From Pelotomaculum sp. PtaB.Bin104 (GTDB taxonomy: Bacteria; Bacillota; Desulfotomaculia; Desulfotomaculales; Pelotomaculaceae): a stretch of 64,000 nucleotides of DNA. Location of the stretch: positions 124,001-188,000 of the forward strand of contig MVQL01000244.1 of assembly GCA_002067205.1 (NCBI GenBank). The letters are read 5' to 3'. This document shows, one piece after another, positions 44,532-53,152 of this stretch; positions within the stretch are counted from its first letter, which is position 1; each line of letters begins with the position of its first letter. Position numbers and translations under genes: made by a program. The notes under the pieces were generated by a model. The model was not told the origin of the DNA and did no database searches. It saw only the letters and a list, made by a program, of their open reading frames with translations.

Positions 44532-45590
44532 TTGACCATAGAAGTCATCGCTATCAAAAATAATAGAGAAATGCAGGCTTTTGATGCTTTTCCGCGGAAA
44601 ATCTACAGAAATTTTTTCAGAGCGCCTTCTTTTCCGGCGATAGAGTGGCCAAGTCAGAAATTCTCTGACCTATTATTTCATGCGATAGATGCACAGCCCT
44701 TTCTGGCATTTAGGAACGGTAAGTCTGTCGGGCGGATCGCTGTAAGCATTAACCATACCTATGACAGAAAAGAGACCGGCTTCTTCGGTTATTTTGAAGC
44801 TTTAGACGACCTTGACGCGGCATCAGCACTGCTAAAGGCGGCAGCCCAATGGCTGTCCGACAGAGGTATCAGCCGCATGATCGGACCGGTCGACCTAACT
44901 CCCCATGAACGTCTTGGGCTATTAACAAAGGGGTTCAACGGTTATCACCTGCCGGGCATGCCTTATAACCCACCCTACTACCCCGATCTCCTGGTACAAT
45001 TGGGCCTGGAAACCGAAGTGACTCTCTTTGCCTATCGCTGCGACCTAAGACGGCCTATTCCAGAGCGGCTGGTTCGTGTAGCAAATCGGGCCGGCTTAAA
45101 AAAAGATTTGCTGTTGCGAGAAATAAATTTTGGTGATTTAGCCAATGAGGGTGTAATATTTTCTAAAATTCATAATGGCTCCATGAATGCGGGCTGGGGG
45201 TTTGCCCCTCTTACCCCCCGTGAAGGTTCTGCCATATGGGCAAAAATTAAAAACTTCTGCGACCCCAGCTTGATCATTATCGCTGAGATAGACGGGAAGC
45301 CGGCCGGTCTCTGTTTAATTTTATGCCCCGTCCAAAAACCACATTATACAAATTTATCTGGTCGTTTAACAGCCCGTCTAGCCGTTTTGGCGGTTTTACC
45401 GCAGTACCGCTTGAAGGGGCTGGAGGCGGCCATGATCCTGGAGTGCGCCAAGCGGGCGCGCAACAAAGGGATTGGTACCCTGGAACTATCCCAGGTTGCT
45501 GAGAACAACCCCATGATGAACCGGATTATTCAAAGCCTGGGCGATATCAGAAGAGATCGGGAATACCGCATCTATAAATCAGCAATATAG
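44532..45590 (+). CDS. GNAT-like acyltransferase domain protein (YghO-like)
   Basis: About 352 residues from TTG 44532 (GGGGTG five bases upstream). The N-terminal part (KKIY-like PRKIYRNF, DAQPFLAFRNGKSVGRIAVSIN, FFGYFEALDD, ALLKAAAQWLSDRGISRMIGPVDLT) and the C-terminal part (GKPAGLCLILCP, LAVLPQYRLKGLEAAMILECAKRARNKGIGTLELSQVAENNPMMNRI) together look like a double GNAT fold with an acetyl-CoA loop. It resembles uncharacterised YghO-type proteins. The acyl acceptor is unknown. Confidence 0.75.
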   Translation: MTIEVIAIKNNREMQAFDAFPRKIYRNFFRAPSFPAIEWPSQKFSDLLFHAIDAQPFLAFRNGKSVGRIAVSINHTYDRKETGFFGYFEALDDLDAASALLKAAAQWLSDRGISRMIGPVDLTPHERLGLLTKGFNGYHLPGMPYNPPYYPDLLVQLGLETEVTLFAYRCDLRRPIPERLVRVANRAGLKKDLLLREINFGDLANEGVIFSKIHNGSMNAGWGFAPLTPREGSAIWAKIKNFCDPSLIIIAEIDGKPAGLCLILCPVQKPHYTNLSGRLTARLAVLAVLPQYRLKGLEAAMILECAKRARNKGIGTLELSQVAENNPMMNRIIQSLGDIRRDREYRIYKSAI

Positions 45591-45676
45591 CAACTGGCCG
45601 ATAAAAGAGCAGACACTTAGTTGTACCGGGTACAATCCCTACCGGTCAATAAAGTTGGATATTTACGATAAACAGC

Positions 45677-45714
45677 TAAAAGCTTGTAATTTTTCATAAA
45701 CCTAGCTTTTATTC
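45677..45714 (+). terminator. Possible terminator after the GNAT gene
   Basis: TAAAAGCT (45677-45684) and AGCTTTTA (45704-45711) form an AT-rich 8-bp stem with a 19-base loop, ending in TTTTATT. Upstream, TTGTACC-C/G-GGTACAA (about 45631-45645) is a 15-base palindrome. Confidence 0.4.
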
Positions 45715-45791
45715 CAGCAATGTTATTGTACACTGGCAGCCGTTTGGTTAAAATAAGATAAATATAGCTTTAAGAAAGAACTGTTCGCCTC

Positions 45792-46001
45792 ATGAATAAA
45801 AAAATTATCAATTATGTAATCATTCCAACATTATTAATTGCCGCCTATACTATTAGTATCAAAGTAACCACTGAAAACATTTTCTTTACTGTGATCGGCT
45901 GGGGCATATTTGGTCTTGGTTTATATAACCTTGCTGTTGGCAAGTACTCTAAAGGTATTTTAGCCGCGTTGATTGGCCTTATTTTAGTCTATCAATTTTA
46001 A
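45792..46001 (+). CDS. Small two-segment membrane protein
   Basis: 69 residues: a short positive N-terminus (MNKKI), a hydrophobic segment (about 6-24), a second (about 30-50) and a third weaker one at the end (KGILAALIGLILVYQF). No family recognised. The reading frame is clean and starts with ATG, but the nearest purine-rich sequence lies about 17 bases upstream, so translation is uncertain. Confidence 0.5.
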   Translation: MNKKIINYVIIPTLLIAAYTISIKVTTENIFFTVIGWGIFGLGLYNLAVGKYSKGILAALIGLILVYQF

Positions 46002-46048
46002 GCTGCATTATTAAATATAATTAAACCACTCAACAAAGGAGATATTTG

Positions 46049-46692
46049 ATGTCCTTATCAACTATTTGTGCCGATCCTGGCAGCCGGGCAGATGAGCGGG
46101 AGCGCATGGTTAAAGAACAGCTTATTCCGCGCGGGATCACTAATCAGGCTGTATTGGAAAGCATGCTGACAGTGCCCCGGCACTGCTTTGTCTCTAAACA
46201 ATTCCAGGCGGCTGCCTATGATGATTGCCCGCTCCCCATAATCGCCGGACAAACGATCAGCCAGCCCTACATCGTGGCCTTGATGGCTGAAGCTTTAAAA
46301 CCAGCGAAAACTGCAAAGATTCTAGAAATTGGTACCGGCTCCGGTTATGCAGCTGCCGTCCTTTCGCGGGTAGCAACCACGGTCTACACTATCGAGAGGC
46401 ACGAAGTACTGGCCAGTGACGCACAAACACGAATTAAAGCATTGAAATACGACAATATTCATTTGCGTACTGGTGACGGTACCAAAGGTTGGCCCGAAGA
46501 AGCTCCCTTTGACGGGATCCTCGTGTCCGCTGGTGCCCCCACTATACCCCAATCGCTGGTCGACCAGCTCAAGCCTGGTGGACGTATTGTTATTCCGGTC
46601 GGTGATAAAATCACGCAAGAATTGCTTATACTGCATAAAAATGCTGATGGCAAGACTACTATGGAGAATATAGGTGAGTATTCCGTCGCATG
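46049..46692 (+). pseudogene. pcm: Protein-L-isoaspartate O-methyltransferase, interrupted by IS21 element
   Basis: Repairs isoaspartyl residues in aged proteins using SAM. The N-terminal 208 residues are sound: IPRGITNQAVLESMLTVPRHCFV, GQTISQPYIVALMAEAL, the SAM motif ILEIGTGSGYAAAVLS, ERHEVLA, DGTKGWPEEAPFDGILVSAGAP and LKPGGRIVIPVG. At 46675 the IS begins and the frame runs into it (EYSVA-stop at 46692). The true end (AVRFVPLIGDEGWDRLE-stop) is at 49538-49592 beyond the element. Start ATG 46049, AAGGAG seven bases upstream. Only a few C-terminal residues are lost, but they form the last strand. Confidence 0.9.
46669..46674. repeat. Target-site duplication, left copy (TATAGG)
   Basis: TATAGG at 46669-46674 and again at 49532-49537 flank the IS21-family element directly. 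Removing the element and one copy restores the pcm reading frame (MENIGAVRFVPLIG). Confidence 0.85.
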
Positions 46693-46954
46693 AGTGCAGC
46701 TTGACCGTTTAATATTGTGCATGCGTTCCGCGAAGATTGTGCATAGATTCCGCTGCCGTTGAGCATATTCTCTGCTTTAAACGAAGACATTGACTGTACT
46801 GAATGAACAGGTCAAGGTGCTTGGATGGATGGGACACACGAGATTGCAATTCAAGAGAGCCAGCGTTCCGAGCCATCTCTCCGGAGAAATAAGCCACTTC
46901 TTTGCAGTCATAAGCCATCAACATATTATGAATATTAAGTTCTTTAAGTAGCCG

Positions 46955-47046
46955 GGGTTGTGGGCTGTGTGGTTAACGCGGAGCGTTATCCAAGCCCTGT
47001 GGTCAACCTGGTAGGGTTGTCCACAGGGCGGCACTGTCCACAACCC
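46955..47046 (-). other. Three-way-junction fold in the IS21 element
   Basis: GGGTTGTGG (46955-46963) pairs with CCACAACCC (47038-47046), closing two hairpins: TAACGC/GCGTTA with a 3-base loop (about 46974-46988) and GCCCTGTGG (46994-47002) with CCACAGGGC (47021-47029), extended inward by CAACC/GGTTG. It lies just past the istB stop. No T-run. No gene is visible between 46693 and 47072. Confidence 0.6.
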
Positions 47047-47072
47047 TTGAAAAAGTGTGGCGGGCAATGGTT

Positions 47073-47811
47073 TTATCTGTTGATACCTTTCTTCTTCCGC
47101 ATGGAGTCACCCTCAATCATGATCGTGTAGGAATCGTGAACAATACGGTCGCAGATGGCGTCGGCCAGAGTTGGCTCGCCAATCTTGAGATGCCATCCAG
47201 CAACATCAAATTGAGAACAGAAGATGGTGGACGCTCTCTTATGCCTTACCTCGACTATTTCAAGGAGATCTCTAGCCTCGCTTTCTTTTAGTGGGAACAG
47301 AAGCCATTCATCCAGAATCAGGAGCTTTACCTGCTTGTATTGCTTCATGACCTTACGGTAGGAACCATCACCGCGAGCAACAGCCAGTTCGCTTAGTAAA
47401 TCTGGCAGTCTCACGTACTTGACGGTATAGAAGTTGCGACTTGCTGCCATTCCCAGCGAACAGGAGATGAAGGTTTTGCCACTGCCTGTGGCCCCGAGAA
47501 TTATGATGTTGTGGTATTCCTGGATATAGTTGCAGGCAGCAAGCCTTGTGATCTGTGCCTTGTCTAGCTTTCGGTCGGTGTGGTATTCAATGTCCTCGAC
47601 ACAGGCGGTGCTGATGGCATAATCCGCATTTTTGATGAGCGATCATGCGGTTACTTTTCCGGGCAGCCCACTCGGCATCGACCAGCAGCCCAAAACGTTC
47701 CTCAAAAGACATTCCGGTAAAGCCGCCATCCTTCATCTGCTCACGAAATGCTTGCACCATGACACTGAGCCGCATCTCCTGCAGCTTGGATACAGTGTTT
47801 TCGTTCAGCAT
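47073..47811 (-). pseudogene. istB: IstB-type transposition ATPase, frameshifted
   Basis: AAA+ helper of IS21 transposase. The N-terminal 60 residues (ENTVSKLQEMRLSVMVQAFREQ, SFEERFGLLVDAEW) are in one frame. After NRMI at about 47640 the frame is lost: relatives read RLIKNADYAIST, and here two bases are missing. The second frame continues through Walker A (IILGATGSGKTFIS, 47490-47530) and Walker B (VKLLILDEWLLFPL) to the end. istB starts on the last base of istA (TGATG). Confidence 0.85.
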
Positions 47812-49355
47812 CAGTCATTCCTCCTTTTGTAGTACTCGGCACCGCGAGTAAAACCGTATTGGGAGGCTGCTGATGTGGTTTCGGGAGCAGGTTCTCTTTC
47901 AAAGAGTTTGTCTTGTCCAGATTTTAGGATCGCTTGAACGCTCTTCAAGCTGGGCCGCGCGGTATAAGATAATGTCCTCGCGCAGGCAGCTTCCAAACGC
48001 TGAGCGGAATACTTGTCTGCCAGTTTCAACAGTGCCATACAGGATTTATAGCCCTGCTGCTCAACTTTATGACTGCTCAGGAAGTAACGGACGACTGCAG
48101 TAGTGTTTTCTCCTGTTTTAATTGCCCAGCTGATGAACCGTTCCGAATCCCACGTGAGGTATTTCTGGTGGTCTGGCGGCATATGATCCGCGTTTGTGCT
48201 GTACTGACCGGGACGTCCATACAGTCTGGGGTGAGAAGCAATACGATTGCTGTCAAAGAAAATCTCAACCACATTTTTAGTAAGACGGACATTCACCTTT
48301 TGCTTGATGTATTCGTATGGGCACGAGTAGTTTTGTAAGTCTGTGCTAATATGGTAGTTATACTGTACAGTGGCGACCTTCCATGTTGCCAGTTCGTACG
48401 GTCTATCGGGTAATGAAAGCAAGAATGGTTTTTCTTCCTCAAATGCAATCGCTCTGCTGCCATCCTTCTTTTGAAACGGCTTGTTGTTGAACTCAATAAG
48501 CTTTTCACGGATCGCTTCGTTTAGCTCGTACAAAGACAGAAATTGCTGGTTTCGTAGGGCAGCCAGTACCCATGTAGAGACAATGCCCACGGAACCTTCG
48601 ACAGTTGCTTTGTCCCTGGGTGACCTGACGCGAGCAGGAATAACAGCTGTACCATAGTGCTCGGCAAGTTCCTGATAAGTTTTGTTGATAACGGTTTCGC
48701 TTCTAGAAACTTTTGTGATGCCGGTCTTCAAGTTGTCCGGAGTAAGAATTCGGCTAACGCCACCGAAATATTGGTAGGCATTCACATGAGCTGTTATCCA
48801 GCACTCTTGATCCTGTGCCAAAAATGCCTCTACATAGGCATAACCGCAATACGGCAGAACTGCCACAAACACATACGCCTTAATGAGTTCTCCGGTGTCC
48901 GTATCGATAATAAAGGCGTTCTGACCGGCCCAGTCTACTTCCATAACTTCGCCAGGCTTGTGGTTCAGGTGCATGGTCGCTTTGGTTTTGCGGACATAGT
49001 CGCTGTAATATTTGTTGAACTGAGTTGATTTGTACGGAATCTCGCCGGCCTCACGGCATTGATCGCAGTACTCCACCCACAGCAGACTAAGTGTGACGCC
49101 GCTTCTGGCCATCTCACGATGGACATACTCATAATCCGGCATTTTGTAGCTTGCCTTTACAAGGTTGGACGGGAACAGCTTCTCTGAGAGCTCCTTGTTG
49201 CTCCAGTCCTGCACGTGCTTCCATGTAAGCTTACAGTACGCTGCACGTTTCAGCACACTCGCCACAGTATTTCTTGAACACTCGCAGGCGGTTGCTATGT
49301 CCTGCTTGTTGATCCCAAGGTCTCCAAGTCTCAGGATCTCTCTGTAATTGGTCAT
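47811..49355 (-). CDS. istA: IS21-family transposase IstA
   Basis: 514 residues from ATG 49355 (GGAGG eight bases upstream; a longer start at 49409 is unlikely). An N-terminal helix-turn-helix (LGINKQDIATACECSRNTVASVLKR) is followed by the DDE integrase core: Asp in VMEVDWAGQ, Asp in ILTPDNLKTG and Glu in KATVEGSVG. The C-terminal part is basic and helical. It looks complete, unlike its istB partner. Confidence 0.93.
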   Translation of the reverse strand: MTNYREILRLGDLGINKQDIATACECSRNTVASVLKRAAYCKLTWKHVQDWSNKELSEKLFPSNLVKASYKMPDYEYVHREMARSGVTLSLLWVEYCDQCREAGEIPYKSTQFNKYYSDYVRKTKATMHLNHKPGEVMEVDWAGQNAFIIDTDTGELIKAYVFVAVLPYCGYAYVEAFLAQDQECWITAHVNAYQYFGGVSRILTPDNLKTGITKVSRSETVINKTYQELAEHYGTAVIPARVRSPRDKATVEGSVGIVSTWVLAALRNQQFLSLYELNEAIREKLIEFNNKPFQKKDGSRAIAFEEEKPFLLSLPDRPYELATWKVATVQYNYHISTDLQNYSCPYEYIKQKVNVRLTKNVVEIFFDSNRIASHPRLYGRPGQYSTNADHMPPDHQKYLTWDSERFISWAIKTGENTTAVVRYFLSSHKVEQQGYKSCMALLKLADKYSAQRLEAACARTLSYTARPSLKSVQAILKSGQDKLFEREPAPETTSAASQYGFTRGAEYYKRRND

Positions 49356-49537
49356 CCGTATGACCTCCAATGAATTTATTTGCGCCGAATTACCGACACA
49401 TAAATCCATTATATAGAGTCATACAGGCATTATTTTCCTATGCACAATACGTGCGGCTACCATGCACAACGGCAGCGGTCAGCGTGCACAATCTCGGCGG
49501 TTAACATGCACGTTCTGTGACGGCGTATTCATATAGG

Positions 49538-49592
49538 TGCAGTTCGCTTCGTCCCGTTAATCGGTGATGAAGGCTGGGACAGGCTTGAGTGA
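49538..49592 (+). pseudogene. pcm: 3' end of interrupted pcm
   Basis: Codons after the right-hand target duplication give AVRFVPLIGDEGWDRLE-stop, the conserved C-terminal strand of Pcm, in frame with the part left of the IS once the element is removed. Confidence 0.85.
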
Positions 49593-49627
49593 TCAAGCGA
49601 TAGCGATAACAGCAACGAATAATTCTG

Positions 49628-49665
49628 ACAAAAAAAACGGGCCACCACCATCGTGGCGAAACCCA
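49628..49665 (-). terminator. Intrinsic terminator of the VWA/MoxR transcript
   Basis: On the minus strand GCCAC (49657-49653) pairs with GTGGC (49645-49641), closed by flanking G/C bases, and is followed by eight T (complement of the A-run 49630-49637). It lies just beyond the degenerate VWA copy. Confidence 0.65.
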
Positions 49666-49686
49666 TGCTTTACAGGTTTAAGTTAA

Positions 49687-50397
49687 TCAGTTACGTACTT
49701 TAAGCTTTTTTACAGCCTGCTCCAGGCCGTTTAAGGACAACTCATACATAGGGAATATTTGACGGACTAAATTAATGGTATGTGCTCCATAATACATCCG
49801 CTCATCCCACTGCGGAACCGGTATCGGGTTTAGCCAAACCGCATATTTAAAATGTTTAATCAAACGCCCCAACCAAACCAGTCCCGATTCATTATTCAAC
49901 GTATCCCAGTCAATCGCCCCGCCCACCGTGGTTAACTCGCTCGGGGCCATACTGGCGTCACCAACAACAATCAAACGATATTCCGGATCAAGGTTGTGTA
50001 AAAACTCATACGTGTTCATGGCATAGCTGGAAACACAGGCCGGATTAACATAAATTTGATCATAAATACAGTTGTGAAAATAATAAAACTTTAGGTCTTT
50101 TAAGTGATTGGAGCGTTTAACGGCGCTGAATAACTGGCTGCAAAGATTAATATGGGGGTTCCATTGATCCGCCTGAGTCCATCATCAGCACTACCTTTAG
50201 TTTGTTTTTACGTGGCCGGTCCCATATGATTTTAAGGTTGCCGGCGTTCCTGCAGCCTGCAGGTGGCATCAACAGTACCATCTATATCCAACTCATCCTT
50301 CGGGCCTTCATGACGGTTAGTCAGCTGGCAGAGGATGCGTAAAGCAGCCTCAAATTTCCTTACCCCCAGGATCATATCATTGCGGCACCCCCGGTAA
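49687..50397 (-). pseudogene. Degenerate partial copy of the VWA (CoxE-like) gene
   Basis: Repeats the last 230 or so codons of the intact gene to its right: YRGCRNDMILGVRKFEAALRIL, DELDIDGTVDAT, WDRPRKNKLKVVLMMDSGGSM, then LDPEYRLIVVGDASMAPSEL, WLNPIPVPQWDERMYYGAHTI. The copy begins at about 50397. Two frameshifts break it: a 7-bp tandem duplication (50249-50262) and an extra base in a G5/C5 run (50154-50158). The last 110 codons form an open frame but without a start signal. Confidence 0.85.
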
Positions 50398-50414
50398 AGT
50401 TAAGCAAAATAATA

Positions 50415-51617
50415 TCAAAACTTTGCTTTAAGCCTTTTTACCGCCAACTCCAGGCCATCCAGCGTTAGTTCAAACATGGGGAACAACTTGCGAATCATGG
50501 CAATCGTATATGCACCATAATACCTGTGAACATCCCACCATTGTGACGGGATCGGGTTTAACCACACTGCATGCTTGAAATGCTTTACTACCCGTTCCAT
50601 CCAGACCAGGCCGGGTTCGTCATTCAAAATCTCCCAGTCAATGGCCCCATCCACCATGGTCAATTCACTGGGTGCCATACTACCGTCACCAACAATAATC
50701 AGCCGGTATTCTGGATCTAGGTTACGTAATAGATCATATGTTTTAATTGCATGGCGAGAAGTGCAGGATGGATGCAAGTAAATATCTTGATAAAAACAGT
50801 TATGGAAAAAATAATATTTTAAATCTTTAAAGTGTGTGGAACGGTTTACAGCACTGAATAACTGGCTGCAGAGGTCAATGTAAGGATCCATTGACCCACC
50901 GGAGTCCATCATCAGCACTACTTTCATATTGTTTTTGCGCGAGCGATCCCAGACAAGCTCCAGCCGGCCGGCATTTTTGCATGTGGCATCAACGGTTCCG
51001 TCTAAATCCAGCTCGTCTTTTATGCCTTCGTTGCGGCTGGTCAATTGGCGAAGCTTTCGCAAAGCAACCTCAAATTGCCTTACACCTAGGGTCTCATCAC
51101 TGCGATAGCCACGGTAACGCCGCTCGGCAGCCACCTTGACCGCAGAGTGGTTGACAGAGTGACCACCAAGGCGCACTCCGGCCTGGTTATAGCCACCATA
51201 TCCAAATCGCGACCTGCCGCCAGTGCCAATCCAATTGGAACCGCCATGGTGTTCCCCATCCTGGGTTTTTAGTCTCTCCTCCAGTTCACGGCGTAACTTT
51301 TCCAGATCCCAGTCCTGAAACATCTTCCGTTCTTCCGGAGATATCATCAGGGGAGGTATTTCATTTTTCAGCCACTCCAAGGCTTGCTCAACCACATCAA
51401 CCGGTGTCTCAATGCCTTTAAAGTAATTTTGGAAAGCCAGGTCGTAACTATCAAAGTGTGTTTCACTCTTTACCAGGACTGCCCGGGCAACATGATAAAA
51501 CCCACTCAGGCTGGAGAATGCCAGTCCTTTGCTCAGGGCCTCCATCAGGGTCATCCACTCGGTCAGGGAAACAGGCACGCCAGTCCTCTTTAGCTCATAA
51601 AAGAAATTAACAAACAC
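50415..51617 (-). CDS. VWA-domain protein, CoxE-like
   Basis: 400 residues. The N-terminal helical part (FFYELKRTGVPVSLTEWMTLMEALSKGL) is that of the CoxE/YehP VWA family. A Gly-rich linker (about 135-155) leads to a MIDAS-type VWA domain, VVLMMDSGGSMDPYIDLCSQLF (DxGGS in place of DxSxS), with RLIIVGDGSMAPSEL. Such proteins act with MoxR ATPases as chaperones that mature metal enzymes or membrane complexes. It starts six bases after the ATPase gene. The target complex is not encoded nearby. Confidence 0.88.
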   Translation of the reverse strand: MFVNFFYELKRTGVPVSLTEWMTLMEALSKGLAFSSLSGFYHVARAVLVKSETHFDSYDLAFQNYFKGIETPVDVVEQALEWLKNEIPPLMISPEERKMFQDWDLEKLRRELEERLKTQDGEHHGGSNWIGTGGRSRFGYGGYNQAGVRLGGHSVNHSAVKVAAERRYRGYRSDETLGVRQFEVALRKLRQLTSRNEGIKDELDLDGTVDATCKNAGRLELVWDRSRKNNMKVVLMMDSGGSMDPYIDLCSQLFSAVNRSTHFKDLKYYFFHNCFYQDIYLHPSCTSRHAIKTYDLLRNLDPEYRLIIVGDGSMAPSELTMVDGAIDWEILNDEPGLVWMERVVKHFKHAVWLNPIPSQWWDVHRYYGAYTIAMIRKLFPMFELTLDGLELAVKRLKAKF

Positions 51618-51623
51618 GGGGCA

Positions 51624-52493
51624 TCACCCCCATATGCTTTGACCTCTGGTCTTGGTTTTGTTCGGGCTCTGCGTGCGTAGCCTGTTTAATATTACATCAA
51701 AGTCCTGGTTCTTTTTGATTAGAACCCCCAACAGGGGTATTTCCTTGCGGATCTTTTCTAAACTAACCCCTCCTACGGTCAGGGCCTGCACCCAGTCAAG
51801 CAGCTCACTGGTGCTCGGCCGCTTCTGCAATCCGCTCAGGCTCCGGATCCAGTAAAACGCCTCCATTGCCTCACTAATCAATTTATCCTCAAGATGCGGG
51901 TGGTGGACATGGACAATACTGGCCATCATTTCAGGTTCGGGAAAATTAATATAATGGAAAATACACCTTCTTAAAAAAGCGTCCGGCAGCTCTTTTTCGG
52001 CATTACTGGTAATAATTACGATTGGCCGCTGCTTAGCTGTAACCGTGACCCCAGTTTCTGGAATGTAAAAGCTCATCATATCCAATTCCCAGAGCAAGTC
52101 GTTAGGAAATTCCAGATCTGCTTTGTCTATCTCATCGATCAGCAGTACAACTGGTTTGTCAGAAAGAAAGGCCTCCCCCAGTTTTCCCATTTTTATATAC
52201 TGGCTGATATCCGAAACGTTGTGATCTCCAAACTGGCTGTCATATAGCCTTTGTACTGTGTCATAAACATACAGCCCGTCCTGTGCCTTTGTTGTCGACT
52301 TAATGTTCCAGATGATAAGTTTCAGTCCCAGCCCCTCGGCAATGCTCCGGGCCAGCATGGTTTTACCCGTACCCGGCTCACCCTTAATTAATAACGGCCG
52401 GCCCAAGGCTGTGGACACATTGACACTGTTTCGCAGGTCCTCAGAAACAATATAATCCGCTGTGCCCTTGAATTCCTGCACTTCCACTTGCAT
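51624..52493 (-). CDS. MoxR-type AAA+ ATPase (CoxD-like)
   Basis: 289 residues. Walker A GEPGTGKTMLA (about 37-47), Walker B VVLLIDEIDKAD, sensor 1 IITSNAEKELPDAFLRRC, arginine finger RRC. A C-terminal lid follows (GLQKRPSTSELLDWVQAL). MoxR ATPases pair with VWA proteins to insert cofactors or remodel complexes; its neighbour is such a protein, translated six bases on. A promoter with TTGACC, 17 bases, TACAAG lies upstream at about 52555-52585 on the minus strand. Confidence 0.9.
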   Translation of the reverse strand: MQVEVQEFKGTADYIVSEDLRNSVNVSTALGRPLLIKGEPGTGKTMLARSIAEGLGLKLIIWNIKSTTKAQDGLYVYDTVQRLYDSQFGDHNVSDISQYIKMGKLGEAFLSDKPVVLLIDEIDKADLEFPNDLLWELDMMSFYIPETGVTVTAKQRPIVIITSNAEKELPDAFLRRCIFHYINFPEPEMMASIVHVHHPHLEDKLISEAMEAFYWIRSLSGLQKRPSTSELLDWVQALTVGGVSLEKIRKEIPLLGVLIKKNQDFDVILNRLRTQSPNKTKTRGQSIWG

Positions 52494-53061
52494 TCATTCC
52501 CCCTAGATTTAATAAGATTGTTATCAGATAATAACCAAGACATTATCACTTTTCTCTTGTATCTGGCTGCCATTTGGCGGTCAATTTATCACCTATTACC
52601 CCGTACCATTATATATTCTTTATACAATGTTGTAAATGAATCTAGTTCATTATTAATAAAACATACTAAGAAATAGACGCGACCAATTGAGTATTAACGG
52701 ATTAGTGTATCTTAGGCACCTCTAACAAGACTCCCGCTTTTCGGGCTTCAGACAACAAATTTTCGGCATAAAAAAATCACCACAAATTGTCACTATAAGG
52801 CTAATAACAGGATAACTCATGAAAAGCTCACTTTAAGAATATATTTTTATATTCAGAGTATGCATTTAATTTAACAGATAGATCAAATCAGTTCAATCTT
52901 AAAAAAATTTCCCTAAATTCCTCCCGAAGAACTAGTGTACCTAATTTTACACTTACTATAAAATCGCATCAAGAGATACTTTTTGATCCTTCCAATGTAA
53001 AATCACGGATATTTATCTCCAAAAAAAATCTATATCAGCCTCGAATACCGAGTCTGACCAT
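52494..53061. other. Intergenic between MoxR gene and acyl-CoA dehydrogenase cluster
   Basis: About 570 AT-rich bases. Apart from the MoxR promoter at the left, there is only a short minus-strand frame near 52700-52770 ending AENLLSEARKAGVLLEVPKIH-stop, which looks like the tail of a lost protein. No RNA family or repeat recognised. Confidence 0.4.
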
Positions 53062-53094
53062 AAAAAAGTGGCCACTTATAGTGGCCACTTTTTT
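53062..53094. terminator. Strong bidirectional terminator
   Basis: AAAAAAGTGGCCACT (53062-53076) and AGTGGCCACTTTTTT (53080-53094) are perfect 15-base complements with a 3-base loop, so T-runs exist on both strands. It closes the minus-strand acyl-CoA gene cluster. Confidence 0.92.
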
Positions 53095-53152
53095 AGATAA
53101 AGAACACTAATGTCATTCTTAGTCTGTTAGTTATCCAATTAAATACCTTCTC

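Larger units (their letters stand above)
46675..49531 (-). mobile_element. IS21-family insertion sequence
   Basis: A 2,857-bp element with istA and istB on the minus strand, inserted in pcm. Its ends are imperfect inverted repeats beginning TG: TGAGTATTCCGTCGCA at 46675-46690 and, complemented, TGAATACGCCGTCACA at 49516-49531 (12 of 16 identical). Inside both ends are further repeats of GTGCA-type sites (for example ATTGTGCATGCG left, TGCACAATCTCGGCGG right), as expected for multiple transposase-binding sites. istB is frameshifted, so the copy is probably not autonomous. Confidence 0.9.

Noticed and set aside
46693..47072. Passenger gene in the left part of the IS21 element
   Set aside because: Only short frames exist there; the sequence is dominated by repeats and a folded structure.
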